Shown one piece after another: positions 16,796-24,531 of a DNA stretch of 64,000 nucleotides. Made by a program: the position numbers and the translations under genes. Under the pieces are notes generated by a model. It ran no database searches. It saw nothing but the letters and a program-made list of their open reading frames with translations, and was not told the origin of the DNA. Every line of letters begins with the position of its first letter. Within the stretch, counting starts at the first letter, position 1. Location of the stretch: assembly GCA_051162045.1 (NCBI GenBank), contig JBISDI010000017.1; one strand, given 5' to 3'. The stretch comes from Anaerozeibacter quisquiliarum. Lineage in GTDB: Bacteria; Bacillota; Clostridia; Christensenellales; Aristaeellaceae.

Positions 16796-16811
16796 TCCCC
16801 CGTCACCCAAC

Positions 16812-16892
16812 GGACTCGAAAGATTTCCGCCCGGCCGACCGGAAGCCCGCGAAGCGGGCAAACGGGCGACCGGGCGGAAAGATTTCGAGTCC
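16812..16892. repeat. Inverted repeat 3' of the flavodoxin-like gene
   Basis: GGACTCGAAAGATTTCCGCC near 16812 pairs with its complement ending at 16892 over about 23 bp, with a three-base asymmetric centre (AGA/ATC). It sits immediately after the stop of the minus-strand gene at 16898, so a transcript-end structure is possible. Confidence 0.6.
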
Positions 16893-16897
16893 CGGCG

Positions 16898-17305
16898 TCA
16901 GCCGATCATCGCCATACAATCCTGCGCGAACTGTGCCGCTCTTTCGAGGTCTTCACCCTGCGGGCCGGCTCCGAACAGGTGCTTGAGCGGCGCGCTCAGC
17001 GTCAGGTCCAGCACATTGACGCCCCGCGCGGTCAGCGCCCGGCGCATTTGCGCGAGCGCCTGCCCGGCGTTGCCGCAGTGGAACAGCGCCGCGTTGGTCA
17101 CGCGGTTGGGGCTGAGCGCCGCGATGAAATCCATCGTCACCTTGTCGGCGCGGTGGCCTTCGCAGCCGAGGAACATCAGAGAGACGCTCTCGGGCATGTA
17201 GGCCGGCATCAGCGGCTCGCGCGTGCATTTGAGGCTATGCGCGATCGCCTGCGCGATCTGCGCCGCCGACTCCCGGGTGCTCACATAGTAGACGCGGGGC
17301 TTCAT
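16898..17305 (-). CDS. Small flavodoxin-like protein
   Basis: A 135-residue cytosolic protein. The start (MKPRVYYVSTRESAAQIAQAIA) has the strand-loop-helix of the flavodoxin FMN-binding site, and LMFLGCEGHR and AALFHCGNAG fit the second and third loops. It lacks the clear T/S-x-T-G-x-T motif, so FMN binding is uncertain. The ATG at 17305 is chosen because GGAGGTGG lies 8 nt upstream. It stands alone, with a GC-rich repeat region downstream and the lysC terminal region upstream. Identification as a flavodoxin-family member is tentative. Confidence 0.6.
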   Translation of the reverse strand: MKPRVYYVSTRESAAQIAQAIAHSLKCTREPLMPAYMPESVSLMFLGCEGHRADKVTMDFIAALSPNRVTNAALFHCGNAGQALAQMRRALTARGVNVLDLTLSAPLKHLFGAGPQGEDLERAAQFAQDCMAMIG

Positions 17306-17424
17306 GGTTCGCCACCTCCATCCCAATGGACGTCAACGCCCCTATGATAGTACACCCGCGTGTTAAGACTCAAGGCTGGCAGACATTCTTCACCAGGTCG
17401 AAATAAATTCGTCATATCAGACGA

Positions 17425-18747
17425 TCAGGTACGGGATCGTTCGACGAATTCGTCGTAAATCGCGCGGACCGCGTGCTCGAACTCGGCCACATCCACGCCG
17501 ACGATGATGTTGAGCTCGCTCGAGCCCTGGTCGATCATGCGCACGTTGATGCCCTCGCGCGCAAGCGCTGAGAACAGCCGTGCCGCGGTGCCGGGCGTGC
17601 GCACCATGCCGCGCCCCACGGTGGCGATCAGCGCGAGGCCGCCGGACAGCTCGATGCTGTCGGGGTGAACGAGATCCTCGATGTGCTCGATCAGCTGCTC
17701 GCGCCGGTCCTTGAGCGCGGAGTCGGCGATGATGACGCACATCGTATCGATGCCGGTGGGCAGGTGCTCGAACGATACGCCGAAGTCCTCGAGCGCTTGC
17801 AGCACGCGCCGCCCGAAGCCGATCTCGCTGTTCATCATAGCCTTTTCAATCGAGAGCAGCGTGAAATTTTTGTGCCCGGCCACGCCGGTGATGGGGTTGG
17901 CGCCGCAGTCGTCGGCATTGACCACGATCAGCGTGCCCGGATCGTCGGGGGCGTTGGTGTTGCGGATGTTGATGGGGATGCCCGCCCTGCGCACCGGGAA
18001 CACGCTGTCCTCGTGCAGCACCGTCGCGCCCATGTAGGACAGCTCGCGCAGCTCGCGGTAGGTCAGCTGTTCGATCCGATGCGGGTTGTCCACGATGCGC
18101 GGGTCGGCCATCAAAAAGCCCGACACGTCGGTCCAGTTCTCGTACAGATCGGCGTTCACGGCGCGCGCGATCACCGCGCCCGTGATGTCCGAGCCGCCGC
18201 GCGAGAAGGTGCGCACCTCGCCGCCCGGCAGAGAGCCGTAGAAGCCGGGCACGACCGCATACGCGTGCTTTTTGAGCTCCTCGGCCGCCAGTTCGTTGCT
18301 CCACTCGGCCGCGTAAGCCCCCTGGCGGTCGAACTTGAGCATGTCCTTGGGATCGACGAAGTCCCAGCCCAGGTAGCTCGCCAGCACCAGCCCCGAGAAG
18401 TACTCGCCGCGGCTGGCCGCGAAATCAGGCGAGGCGTCGGCCAATTGGCGGTCGGTCTCGTCGAGCAGCGGCTCGATGTCGAGCGCCAGGCCGAGCGATT
18501 GCACGATGCCTATGTAGCGCGCCTTGATCTTCGCGTACACCTCGGCGTAGGACTCCCCGCGCCGCGCCAGCTGGTAGCACCGGTAGAGCATATCGGTGAT
18601 TTTTTCGTCGTCCGCTCCGCGCTTGCCCGGCGCCGACGGCACGACGTAGCGGCGCGATGGATCCGACAGCAGGATAGCCCTTACCTTTTGGAACTGGCCG
18701 GCGTCCGCCAGTGAGGACCCGCCAAACTTGCACACCTTTACGCCCAT
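17425..18747 (-). CDS. lysC: Aspartate kinase
   Basis: A 440-residue monofunctional aspartokinase catalysing ATP-dependent phosphorylation of L-aspartate, the first step toward lysine, threonine, methionine and diaminopimelate. The kinase domain (1-290) has VCKFGGSSLAD at the start and TFSRGGSDITGA in the substrate loop. Two ACT domains (about 300-440) provide feedback control. The ATG at 18747 has GGAGGAG 5-6 nt upstream. It has its own strong promoter at 18794-18822. I see no lysine riboswitch in the short leader. Which amino acid inhibits it cannot be read from sequence. Confidence 0.95.
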   Translation of the reverse strand: MGVKVCKFGGSSLADAGQFQKVRAILLSDPSRRYVVPSAPGKRGADDEKITDMLYRCYQLARRGESYAEVYAKIKARYIGIVQSLGLALDIEPLLDETDRQLADASPDFAASRGEYFSGLVLASYLGWDFVDPKDMLKFDRQGAYAAEWSNELAAEELKKHAYAVVPGFYGSLPGGEVRTFSRGGSDITGAVIARAVNADLYENWTDVSGFLMADPRIVDNPHRIEQLTYRELRELSYMGATVLHEDSVFPVRRAGIPINIRNTNAPDDPGTLIVVNADDCGANPITGVAGHKNFTLLSIEKAMMNSEIGFGRRVLQALEDFGVSFEHLPTGIDTMCVIIADSALKDRREQLIEHIEDLVHPDSIELSGGLALIATVGRGMVRTPGTAARLFSALAREGINVRMIDQGSSELNIIVGVDVAEFEHAVRAIYDEFVERSRT

Positions 18748-18793
18748 GTGACTCCTCCGTTCTCATATAGACAAATTAAAAACGGTGATTGGC

Positions 18794-18822
18794 ATTATAT
18801 AGTGCCTGCCGGAACCGGTCAA
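18794..18822 (-). promoter_or_regulatory. Promoter of lysC
   Basis: Minus strand TTGACC (18817-18822), a 17-bp spacer and TATAAT (18794-18799), leaving an untranslated leader of about 40 nt. Confidence 0.85.
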
Positions 18823-18840
18823 GCACATTCCTGTTAGGGT

Positions 18841-18872
18841 CACGCGCATCCGGCCGCAGCCGGATGCGCGTG
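18841..18872. other. Strong hairpin between lysC and trmH-like genes
   Basis: A perfect 14-bp stem CACGCGCATCCGGC / GCCGGATGCGCGTG with a 4-nt loop, upstream of the lysC promoter and inside the 359-bp gap 18748-19106. There is no T run on either strand. The rest of the gap up to 19030 shows a looser inverted repeat around CCGGATTG/CAATCCGG (18891-18934) and nothing else. Confidence 0.5.
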
Positions 18873-19031
18873 AGGGGGGCTGCGGAACCGGATTGCTGAA
18901 TTTTCCGCGGGAGATTCCGGGCGCAATCCGGCTGATGGAGGCCTCGGCCCGGAAATCCCCGGCGAGAGCGTAAGCGGTCCCCGCATTGTGTCTTATGCCT
19001 TATTCGAACAAGAGGTGACGATCGCAGGCGG

Positions 19032-19060
19032 TTGCATTTGCGCGCGCGTTGGGATAGAAT
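19032..19060 (+). promoter_or_regulatory. Promoter of the TrmH-DUF436 operon
   Basis: TTGCAT (19032-19037), a 17-bp spacer and TAGAAT (19055-19060). An overlapping TATACT at 19061-19066 could be an alternative -10. Confidence 0.6.
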
Positions 19061-19106
19061 ATACTTGAAAAAGCGATTTGCGCCGATACAACCCGGAGGG
19101 ATCATC

Positions 19107-19847
19107 GTGCCAAAGCTCGAACCGTACGACAGGAAACTTTCCTACAGCTACGCGCTGGGCGTGTTCCCGGCGCTCCATCTGCTTAACGCGCGCCCGGAAA
19201 CGGTTGTGCGGCTGCTCACGCACCCGGACGGGGCGCGCAACGAAGGCGTGCTTAAGCTGAGCGAGCGCTGCCGCCTGCTCGGCATCCGCGAGGAGGAGGC
19301 CGAGCGCGTGATTCGGCGGGAGGCGCGCAAGGACAACTGCTACGCCGCGCTGGTGTTCGATAAGTACGAAGATGCGCTTCGGGCCGACCGTCCGCATGTG
19401 GTGCTGTGCCAGATTTCAGACTTCGGCAACCTGGGCACGGCGCTTAGGGCCTGCCTGGGCTTCGGGTTTGAGGATGTGGCGCTGATCCGCCCGTGCGCCG
19501 ACGTGTTCGACCCGCGCGTGATCCGCGCGTCGATGGGCGCCATTTTCCAGATGAACGTGGCCGTGTTCGATTCGTTTGAGGCCTACCGCGCGCGCCATGC
19601 GGCCCACGCGCTCTATCCCTTCATGCTTACCGGCGCGCAGCCGCTGGGCAGCGCGGCGCGCGCGGCGCGCGCCCTGTACGCGCTGGTGTTCGGCAACGAG
19701 CAGACGGGGCTGCCCGCGCAATTTGCCGAGCTGGGTACGCCGGTATTTATTCCCCAATCGGACAAGATCGACTCGCTGAACCTGGCGATGGCGGTGTCGA
19801 TCGGGACCTACGCGTTTCGCGCGGCGGAGGAAGAACATGGAGATTAA
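19107..19847 (+). CDS. TrmH/SpoU-family RNA methyltransferase
   Basis: A 246-residue SPOUT methyltransferase using S-adenosylmethionine to 2'-O-methylate tRNA or rRNA. Motif 1 is SDFGNLGTALRACLGFG, motif 2 is DPRVIRASMGAIFQ, and motif 3 with the knot is FGNEQTGLP ... DSLNLAMAVSIGTYAF. The N-terminal 90 residues are helical and unlike the L30e-type substrate domain of RlmB. The start is the GTG at 19107, with GGAGGG 6 nt upstream; the in-frame ATG at 19032 lies on the promoter. It overlaps the next gene by 11 nt. The RNA target is unknown. Confidence 0.88.
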   Translation: MPKLEPYDRKLSYSYALGVFPALHLLNARPETVVRLLTHPDGARNEGVLKLSERCRLLGIREEEAERVIRREARKDNCYAALVFDKYEDALRADRPHVVLCQISDFGNLGTALRACLGFGFEDVALIRPCADVFDPRVIRASMGAIFQMNVAVFDSFEAYRARHAAHALYPFMLTGAQPLGSAARAARALYALVFGNEQTGLPAQFAELGTPVFIPQSDKIDSLNLAMAVSIGTYAFRAAEEEHGD

Positions 19848-20406
19848 GCTTCAAACGGTATTCGAGCGGGTGACGCAGCTGGTGTGCGCGCTGCTCGATG
19901 AGAATCGGCCGGGCTTCTACCCGGTGCGGTTGCTGGCGGTCGGCTGCTCGTCGAGCGAGATCACGGGCGGGCTGATCGGACAGGCGTCCTCGCCCGAGGT
20001 GGGCGAGGCGGTGGCGCGCGCGGTGATCGAGGCATGCGCATCGCGCGGGGTGGACCCGGCGTTCCAGTGCTGCGAGCATCTCAACCGCGCGCTGGTGGTT
20101 AGGCGGCCCGTCGCCGAGCGTCTGGGCCTCGAGACGGTCTGGGTGGTGCCGCAGCCCAAGGCCGGCGGTTCGCTCGCCAGCGCGGCCTACCGTATGCTTA
20201 CAGACGCGGTGGTGGTGGAATCGATCCGCGCCGACGCCGGGCTCGACATCGGCGGCACGCTGATCGGCATGCACCTGCGCCCGGTCGCGGTGCCGGTGCG
20301 GCTGAGCGTCGATCGCATAGGCGCGGCCCCCGTGCTGGCGGCGCGCACCCGTCCCAAGCTGATCGGCGGGGAGCGGGCGAGGTATGTAGATACCCGGCAG
20401 GCATAG
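19837..20406 (+). CDS. DUF436/TIGR01440 family protein (YwlG-like)
   Basis: A 189-residue protein matching UPF0340 (B. subtilis YwlG). The typical start VFERVTQLVCALL, the CSSSEITGGLIGQASS loop, FQCCEHLNRALVV and a C-terminal IGMHLRPVAVPVR block are present. Function is not established; the fold resembles phosphoribosyl- or nucleotide-binding alpha/beta proteins. It is translationally coupled to the upstream methyltransferase and precedes the unknown gene at 20459 by 52 bp. Confidence 0.9.
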   Translation: MEIKLQTVFERVTQLVCALLDENRPGFYPVRLLAVGCSSSEITGGLIGQASSPEVGEAVARAVIEACASRGVDPAFQCCEHLNRALVVRRPVAERLGLETVWVVPQPKAGGSLASAAYRMLTDAVVVESIRADAGLDIGGTLIGMHLRPVAVPVRLSVDRIGAAPVLAARTRPKLIGGERARYVDTRQA

Positions 20407-20458
20407 CGCCCCGGCTCCCCGCATACCCTTCAAGACCAACGTGGCGGGGGGTGCTTTT

Positions 20459-21280
20459 GTGCAGCCGGTGCTGATGCTTGCGTCGAAGGTTAAGGGGCTG
20501 ATCTACGTAAACGGCAGGCCGGTGGGGGAGACGAGCGGGGAGGCCGGCGCGACCGGCGCGGAGGCGGTGGTGCCGGTCGCGCCGCGCGGCGCGGTCTACG
20601 TGGAGCACCGCCCGCTGGTGAACGGCTACCTGCCGCTTGCGCGCCGGCTGACGCTGTCGGGCGGGCGGGTGATGCCGGGCTCGGTCAGCGAGGAGCCGGG
20701 GCTGGCGGCGGTGCTGTGGCCGGGCGGGGTGGTCGAGATCGAACTGACCCCCGAGCCGATCGCAGCCGCAGAGCCCGAAACACGGGGCACGGCGGCCGAT
20801 CCCAACGCGGTGCAGATGGACGACGGCACGGTGCGGCTGGTGGAGACGCTTGACGACGTGGTGGGCCACGCGCGGCTCAGCGTGTTCGAGGCGACGGGCG
20901 GCGATTGGCGCTTGACGCACAGCGAAATCCTATGGGACGAGGGCGCGCCGCGCTGGCCGCAGACGAGCGAGGACGCGGCGCTGGCGGCGCTCGAGGCCTG
21001 GTTCCTGGGGCTTGAGGAGGAGGCGCGGGGTTACCTGACGCCCGCGCTGGCGCAGCGGCTGCCGGCGCTGATGGCGGAGCTGACGCAGGAAGGGACGCTG
21101 GGGGCGGTCAAGCTGCGCTACGCCGCGCCGGGCGCGCGCGCGGCGGTGGGGCTGGTGCGGATGGCGCACGCGCAATGCGCGTGGGTCTGCGCGCTGCAAA
21201 CCCAGGCGGTGGCGATGGGCGGCCCGCAGGGAACGTGGCGCATTTCTGATATTTCCGTTGAATCGCCGAGCGGTTATTGA
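20459..21280 (+). CDS. Protein of unknown function (PEGA-like N-terminus)
   Basis: A 273-residue protein I cannot assign. The N-terminal third (residues about 5-95) is beta-rich with GLIYVNGRPVGE and later VYVEHRPL and YLPLARRLTL, similar in pattern to PEGA-type surface repeats, and carries a short G-x-T run. The middle (120-160) has a lipid- or ligand-type DGTVRLVETLDD stretch and the C-terminal half is helical. No signal peptide or clear membrane span is visible. The GTG at 20459 is preferred because GGGGGG lies 7 nt upstream; GTG 20441 is possible. It follows the TrmH-DUF436 pair and is probably cotranscribed. Confidence 0.65.
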   Translation: MQPVLMLASKVKGLIYVNGRPVGETSGEAGATGAEAVVPVAPRGAVYVEHRPLVNGYLPLARRLTLSGGRVMPGSVSEEPGLAAVLWPGGVVEIELTPEPIAAAEPETRGTAADPNAVQMDDGTVRLVETLDDVVGHARLSVFEATGGDWRLTHSEILWDEGAPRWPQTSEDAALAALEAWFLGLEEEARGYLTPALAQRLPALMAELTQEGTLGAVKLRYAAPGARAAVGLVRMAHAQCAWVCALQTQAVAMGGPQGTWRISDISVESPSGY

Positions 21281-21305
21281 TTTGCCGACCGGGGTATATT
21301 ATACT
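21277..21305 (+). promoter_or_regulatory. Promoter of the YugP-like gene
   Basis: TTGATT (21277-21282, overlapping the upstream stop codon), a 17-bp spacer and TATACT (21300-21305). Confidence 0.8.
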
Positions 21306-21338
21306 TATCTGAACGTATCTCACAAGGGAGGTGGCGGC

Positions 21339-22034
21339 ATGGTTTATCCGTATATGGATTGGACGATGCTGATTGTTCTGCCGGGGCTGTTGTTGGCGAT
21401 GTTGGCGCAATTCAAGGTGAGCGGCGCGTTCAGGAAGTATGCGCAGGTGCGCTCGCGCTCGGGGTTGACGGGCGCGGAGGTGGCGCGGCGGATGCTGGAT
21501 CGGGCGGGGCTGGGCTCGACGCGGGTGGAGTTGGTGCGGGGCCGGCTGACCGACCACTACGACCCGCGCGAACAGGTGCTCAGGCTGTCGGACGAAGTAT
21601 ACGCTTCGAGTTCGATCGCGGCGCTGGGCGTGGCGGCGCATGAGTGCGGCCACGCGCTGCAGCACGGCGAGGGCTACGCGCCGCTGGGGCTGCGCAGCGC
21701 GATCGTGCCGGTCGTGGGGATCGGCTCCAACCTGAGCTGGCCGCTGTTCCTGCTGGGGCTGGTGTTCAGCTGGGACCCGCTCATCTTGGCGGGAATCGCA
21801 CTGTTCGCGCTGACGGTGGTGTTCACGCTGGTGACGCTGCCGGTGGAGTTCAACGCCAGCAGCCGCGCGCTGGCGGCGCTCGAGGGCGGCGGGTACCTGG
21901 ACGGGGAGGAGCTGGTCGGCGCGCGGAAGGTGCTCAACGCCGCCGCGCTGACCTACGTGGCCTCGGCGCTGAGCGCGATTTTGCAGCTGGTGCGCCTGCT
22001 GGTGCTGTCGGGCAATCGCCGCAGCCGGGACTGA
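21339..22034 (+). CDS. YugP-family zinc metallopeptidase
   Basis: A 231-residue membrane protein of the DUF neutral zinc metallopeptidase (YugP) family. There is a membrane span at about 8-23, the zinc motif HECGH at H101-H105 within GVAAHECGHALQH, two further spans at about 122-165 and one near the C-terminus (200-222). The LPVEFNASSRAL block supplying the third ligand (E) is conserved. Role in vivo is unknown. The ATG at 21339 has AAGGGAGGTGG upstream; the in-frame ATG at 21258 lies inside the preceding gene. It has its own promoter. Confidence 0.92.
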   Translation: MVYPYMDWTMLIVLPGLLLAMLAQFKVSGAFRKYAQVRSRSGLTGAEVARRMLDRAGLGSTRVELVRGRLTDHYDPREQVLRLSDEVYASSSIAALGVAAHECGHALQHGEGYAPLGLRSAIVPVVGIGSNLSWPLFLLGLVFSWDPLILAGIALFALTVVFTLVTLPVEFNASSRALAALEGGGYLDGEELVGARKVLNAAALTYVASALSAILQLVRLLVLSGNRRSRD

Positions 22035-22116
22035 TTCCGGACGGTCCTCAATGGGATCCTACCCGCATGGTTAACCGGCACTCCGGTGAGTTGCCGTCAA
22101 TGAAGCGATTCGGTCC

Positions 22117-22429
22117 ATGAAAAAGTTATTCATATCCTCGCTCACGCTTGTGGCGGTCGTCATCGCGGATGCGCATTTGTCGCGCCGATGCCGGCCGCCT
22201 CTGGTTATGTCATGCCAATCTCAACCATTCCCGCGCTCTGAGCTCGGCCGGCTTATTTTACGGGAAGCATCGGTCTAAAAAAGGCGAAACTCGGATCGAT
22301 ATATCATTTAACAATACCGGCGCGGTTTGTTGCCGGCGGCAGTCGGGCAGTATGCGCGTTGAAGCCCATTGGGCCAAGGCGTTTGCTGCGATGGTTCGGG
22401 CGATAAATCGATGTTGCATGGAGGGATAA
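22117..22429 (+). pseudogene. Probable frameshifted relic of a small exported protein
   Basis: ATG 22117 opens with a textbook signal peptide (MKKLFISSLTLVAVVIA) but then runs in poor composition to a stop at 22278. Shifting frame near 22170 gives AFVAPMPAASGYVMPISTIPAL before a stop, a plausible mature start. The third frame (22148-22429) is open for 93 codons but has no ribosome site. The whole 437-bp gap 22035-22471 is A+T-richer than its flanks. I read this as a decayed small lipoprotein or exported protein gene; the family is uncertain. Confidence 0.4.
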
Positions 22430-22471
22430 AGTCGGACGTCGGCGTATTCACAGGATAAGGAGGGCCTGAAA

Positions 22472-23677
22472 ATGGACATCTATGTGGCGCGGCAGCCGAT
22501 CTTCGACCGGTATATGAAGGTATATGGGTACGAGCTTCTGTATCGCCGGGACAGGATGAACAGTTTTTCCGGAATGGACGACGACGTGGCCACGGCGGAA
22601 TTGATCTACAACTCCTTCCTGGTGATGGGGCTCAATGACCTGACTGATGGCGCGCTGGCTTTCATCAATTTTTCAAAAGGCCTTATCGGCAGCGAGATCC
22701 CGTATCTCCTGCCCTGCGAAAATGTCGTGCTCGAGGTGGTCGAACGTGGCGAAGTAACACAGGCTACGGTCGAGGCCTGCAAGAGCCTCAGGGCCAAGGG
22801 GTACAAGGTGGCGCTGGACGATTTTGTCCCGGACGAGAACAACTTTGTTCTTCTGGAGCATACGGACATCGTCAAGGTGGAATTCCCGGCCGTCAGCATC
22901 CCGGAACAGCGCACTTTGCTAAAACAATTCGGCGCCGCCAAGACGTTCCTGGCCGAAAAGATCGAAACCAGAGAAGAATACAGGATTGCCGCCGATTTGG
23001 GGTATAGCCTCTTTCAGGGGTACTTTTTCAGCAAGCCCGCGATCATGAACGCAAAGGAGATCGGCAGCCTCAACACCGACCTTATTCAAATAATAAAAGA
23101 ACTCAATGCGGAGGAACCGGATCTCAATGCGATCGCGGCGCATGTCGAACACGATCTCGGTCTTTCCTACAAATTGCTCCAACTCGTGAACTCCGTCTAT
23201 TACGGGCCGGTCTACAGGATCAAGACAATCTGGCACGCGCTGATGTACCTGGGCGTCGAGGACCTGCGCCGTTGGTTCTCAATCATGATGCTCAAGGGCC
23301 TGAAGAACGTCGAAAACGCCGAAATGATTAAGGTTTCGCTGGCCCGGGCGAAGTTGATGGAGTTGCTGGTTGAGGAACTCGGCGACGCGGACCACCGATC
23401 GGAGTACTTTTTTACCGGCATGTTTTCTTTCATCGATGTCTTGTTGAACAAGCCTATGAAAGCGATACTCAAGGGGCTCCCGATATCGGACAAAACCAAG
23501 CGGGCGCTGCTTGCGGAGGATAACGAATACCGCAGGGTATTGGACTGCGTTATCGCAAGCGAACAGGGAAGATGGGGGGAGTTGGACGAGCAAAGCCCCG
23601 CGGGGAGCATCGGCGTAAAGCGGTTCATGGAGCTTACCCTCGAAGCGCTTAAGTGGGCAAGGCGGCTGGAATACTGA
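22472..23677 (+). CDS. EAL-HDOD domain signalling protein (YuxH-like)
   Basis: A 401-residue cytosolic protein. The N-terminal EAL-like domain (1-200) begins DIYVARQPIFDRYMKVYGYELLYR, the form seen in YuxH/HDOD proteins, where catalytic EAL residues are replaced; DDF appears as LDDFVP but the metal-site glutamates are not kept, so phosphodiesterase activity is unlikely. The HDOD domain (about 205-390) has LSYKLLQLVNSVYYG and the ALMYLGVEDLRRW signature without HD metal ligands. A role in c-di-GMP-linked or stress signalling is inferred. AGGAGGG lies 9-10 nt before the ATG. Single gene. Confidence 0.9.
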   Translation: MDIYVARQPIFDRYMKVYGYELLYRRDRMNSFSGMDDDVATAELIYNSFLVMGLNDLTDGALAFINFSKGLIGSEIPYLLPCENVVLEVVERGEVTQATVEACKSLRAKGYKVALDDFVPDENNFVLLEHTDIVKVEFPAVSIPEQRTLLKQFGAAKTFLAEKIETREEYRIAADLGYSLFQGYFFSKPAIMNAKEIGSLNTDLIQIIKELNAEEPDLNAIAAHVEHDLGLSYKLLQLVNSVYYGPVYRIKTIWHALMYLGVEDLRRWFSIMMLKGLKNVENAEMIKVSLARAKLMELLVEELGDADHRSEYFFTGMFSFIDVLLNKPMKAILKGLPISDKTKRALLAEDNEYRRVLDCVIASEQGRWGELDEQSPAGSIGVKRFMELTLEALKWARRLEY

Positions 23678-23893
23678 GGCGGCCGCAGACGGCCTCTTTG
23701 GCGCCTGCAATCTGCCTTGGCGACAGGCTTCCCGGTTGAGCCGCGCCGCGCGCCATCGCGGGCGGTCGGGATGCCAAGGCCGCCATCCGGCGCGTCGGGC
23801 GCGGATGCGCCGCCATAGACCCGTACATATGAAACGAGGCCGCCGCGCCCGAAAGCGCGACAGCCCCGTCCTCATCTGATCTGTCAGGCCGAT

Positions 23894-24172
23894 TTATTGC
23901 CTCTTGGCGGCAAAACACTCGCTGCAGTAGATGGGTCGGTCGTTCTTGGGAATGAAGGGCACGCGCGTGGGCTTGCCACAGTCGGCACACACGGTGTCGA
24001 ACATCTCGCGCGCCTCGCCGCTCGAGCGGTTCGCCTTGCGGCTGTCGCGGCAGCCCTTGCAGCGGGTGGGTTCGTTCTGGAAACCCTTCTCCGCGTAGAA
24101 CGCCTGCTCGCCCGAGGTGAACACGAACTCACTGCCACAATCCCTGCAAACCAGCGTCTTGTCATCGAACAT
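23894..24172 (-). CDS. Zinc-ribbon protein with four CxxC pairs
   Basis: A 92-residue protein with cysteine pairs CRDC, CKGC, CADC and CSEC, giving two four-cysteine zinc sites separated by a FTSGEQAFYAEKGF loop. It belongs to the short zinc-ribbon/CxxC proteins often found near cold-shock and competence genes; a nucleic-acid-binding role is inferred. The ATG at 24172 is chosen because AGGGGG lies 8-9 nt upstream. It is preceded by a long structured leader or RNA (24200-24445) with its own strong promoter, placed just after comFC. Confidence 0.85.
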   Translation of the reverse strand: MFDDKTLVCRDCGSEFVFTSGEQAFYAEKGFQNEPTRCKGCRDSRKANRSSGEAREMFDTVCADCGKPTRVPFIPKNDRPIYCSECFAAKRQ

Positions 24173-24199
24173 CGGAATTTCCCCCTGTATTGATAGTTG

Positions 24200-24445
24200 G
24201 GTCCCTTGGCTGCCTGGTTGCGCCTGTTCAGCTGACCTGGTCTTTGCCCCCACACCCGCCGGCCGGGGTGCTCGCTCCTAGGCCGAAGCCCCCCACTACG
24301 AACCCTCTCGGCGGCCGAAAATGACCGCCGGCCGGACTGACGTCTAAGCCGCACCATGCTCGCCGGCGCTTTGGCCGGTTTATGTGGGTCGTTTTGCCTG
24401 CGACTGGCATCGACTTTCAACCACAGACCTGAACAATGGCAACCA
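24200..24445 (-). ncRNA. Long structured RNA, raiA-motif-like by context
   Basis: Transcription should begin near 24445 (promoter 24452-24480) and run about 270 nt before the zinc-ribbon gene. The minus strand has many GC stems, including GGCCGGCGG ... CCGCC around TCATTTTC, the tight hairpin GGGCTTCGGCC near 24288, and CCGGCC/GGCCGG long-range pairs. Conserved-looking loops such as GCGAGCATGG and GCAAAGACCAGGTCAG follow. There is no reading frame. Position between comFC and a small nucleic-acid-binding protein is the neighbourhood reported for the raiA RNA motif of Firmicutes. The family match is an inference from context and structure, not a computed one. Confidence 0.55.
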
Positions 24446-24451
24446 CCGCTT

Positions 24452-24480
24452 ATTATAGCGCATAGGCATGATTCGCGCAA
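24452..24480 (-). promoter_or_regulatory. Promoter of the structured RNA and zinc-ribbon gene
   Basis: Minus strand TTGCGC (24475-24480), a 17-bp spacer and TATAAT (24452-24457), located after the comFC stop codon. The RNA is therefore transcribed independently. Confidence 0.8.
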
Positions 24481-24531
24481 GTGTTTTTTAACTGGGGTTT
24501 TACTCTTTTTATGTGGCAATGAGGCATTTCT

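Larger units (their letters stand above)
16049..16897. other. 849-bp gene-free, very GC-rich repeat region
   Basis: There is no credible gene. Open frames here are proline/glycine/arginine-rich without ribosome sites and are composition artefacts. The stretch is made of short direct repeats (16228-16286 with 16396-16454; 16683-16732 with 16746-16795) and one inverted repeat (16812-16892). Confidence 0.7.

Noticed and set aside
15653..17347. 564-codon plus-strand frame
   Set aside because: An arginine/proline-rich shadow of three genes on the other strand and the repeat region; it crosses well-supported genes.
18841..19030. Possible riboswitch upstream of lysC or the TrmH gene
   Set aside because: Hairpins are present but lie upstream of the lysC promoter, and no lysine, cobalamin or TPP consensus could be recognised.
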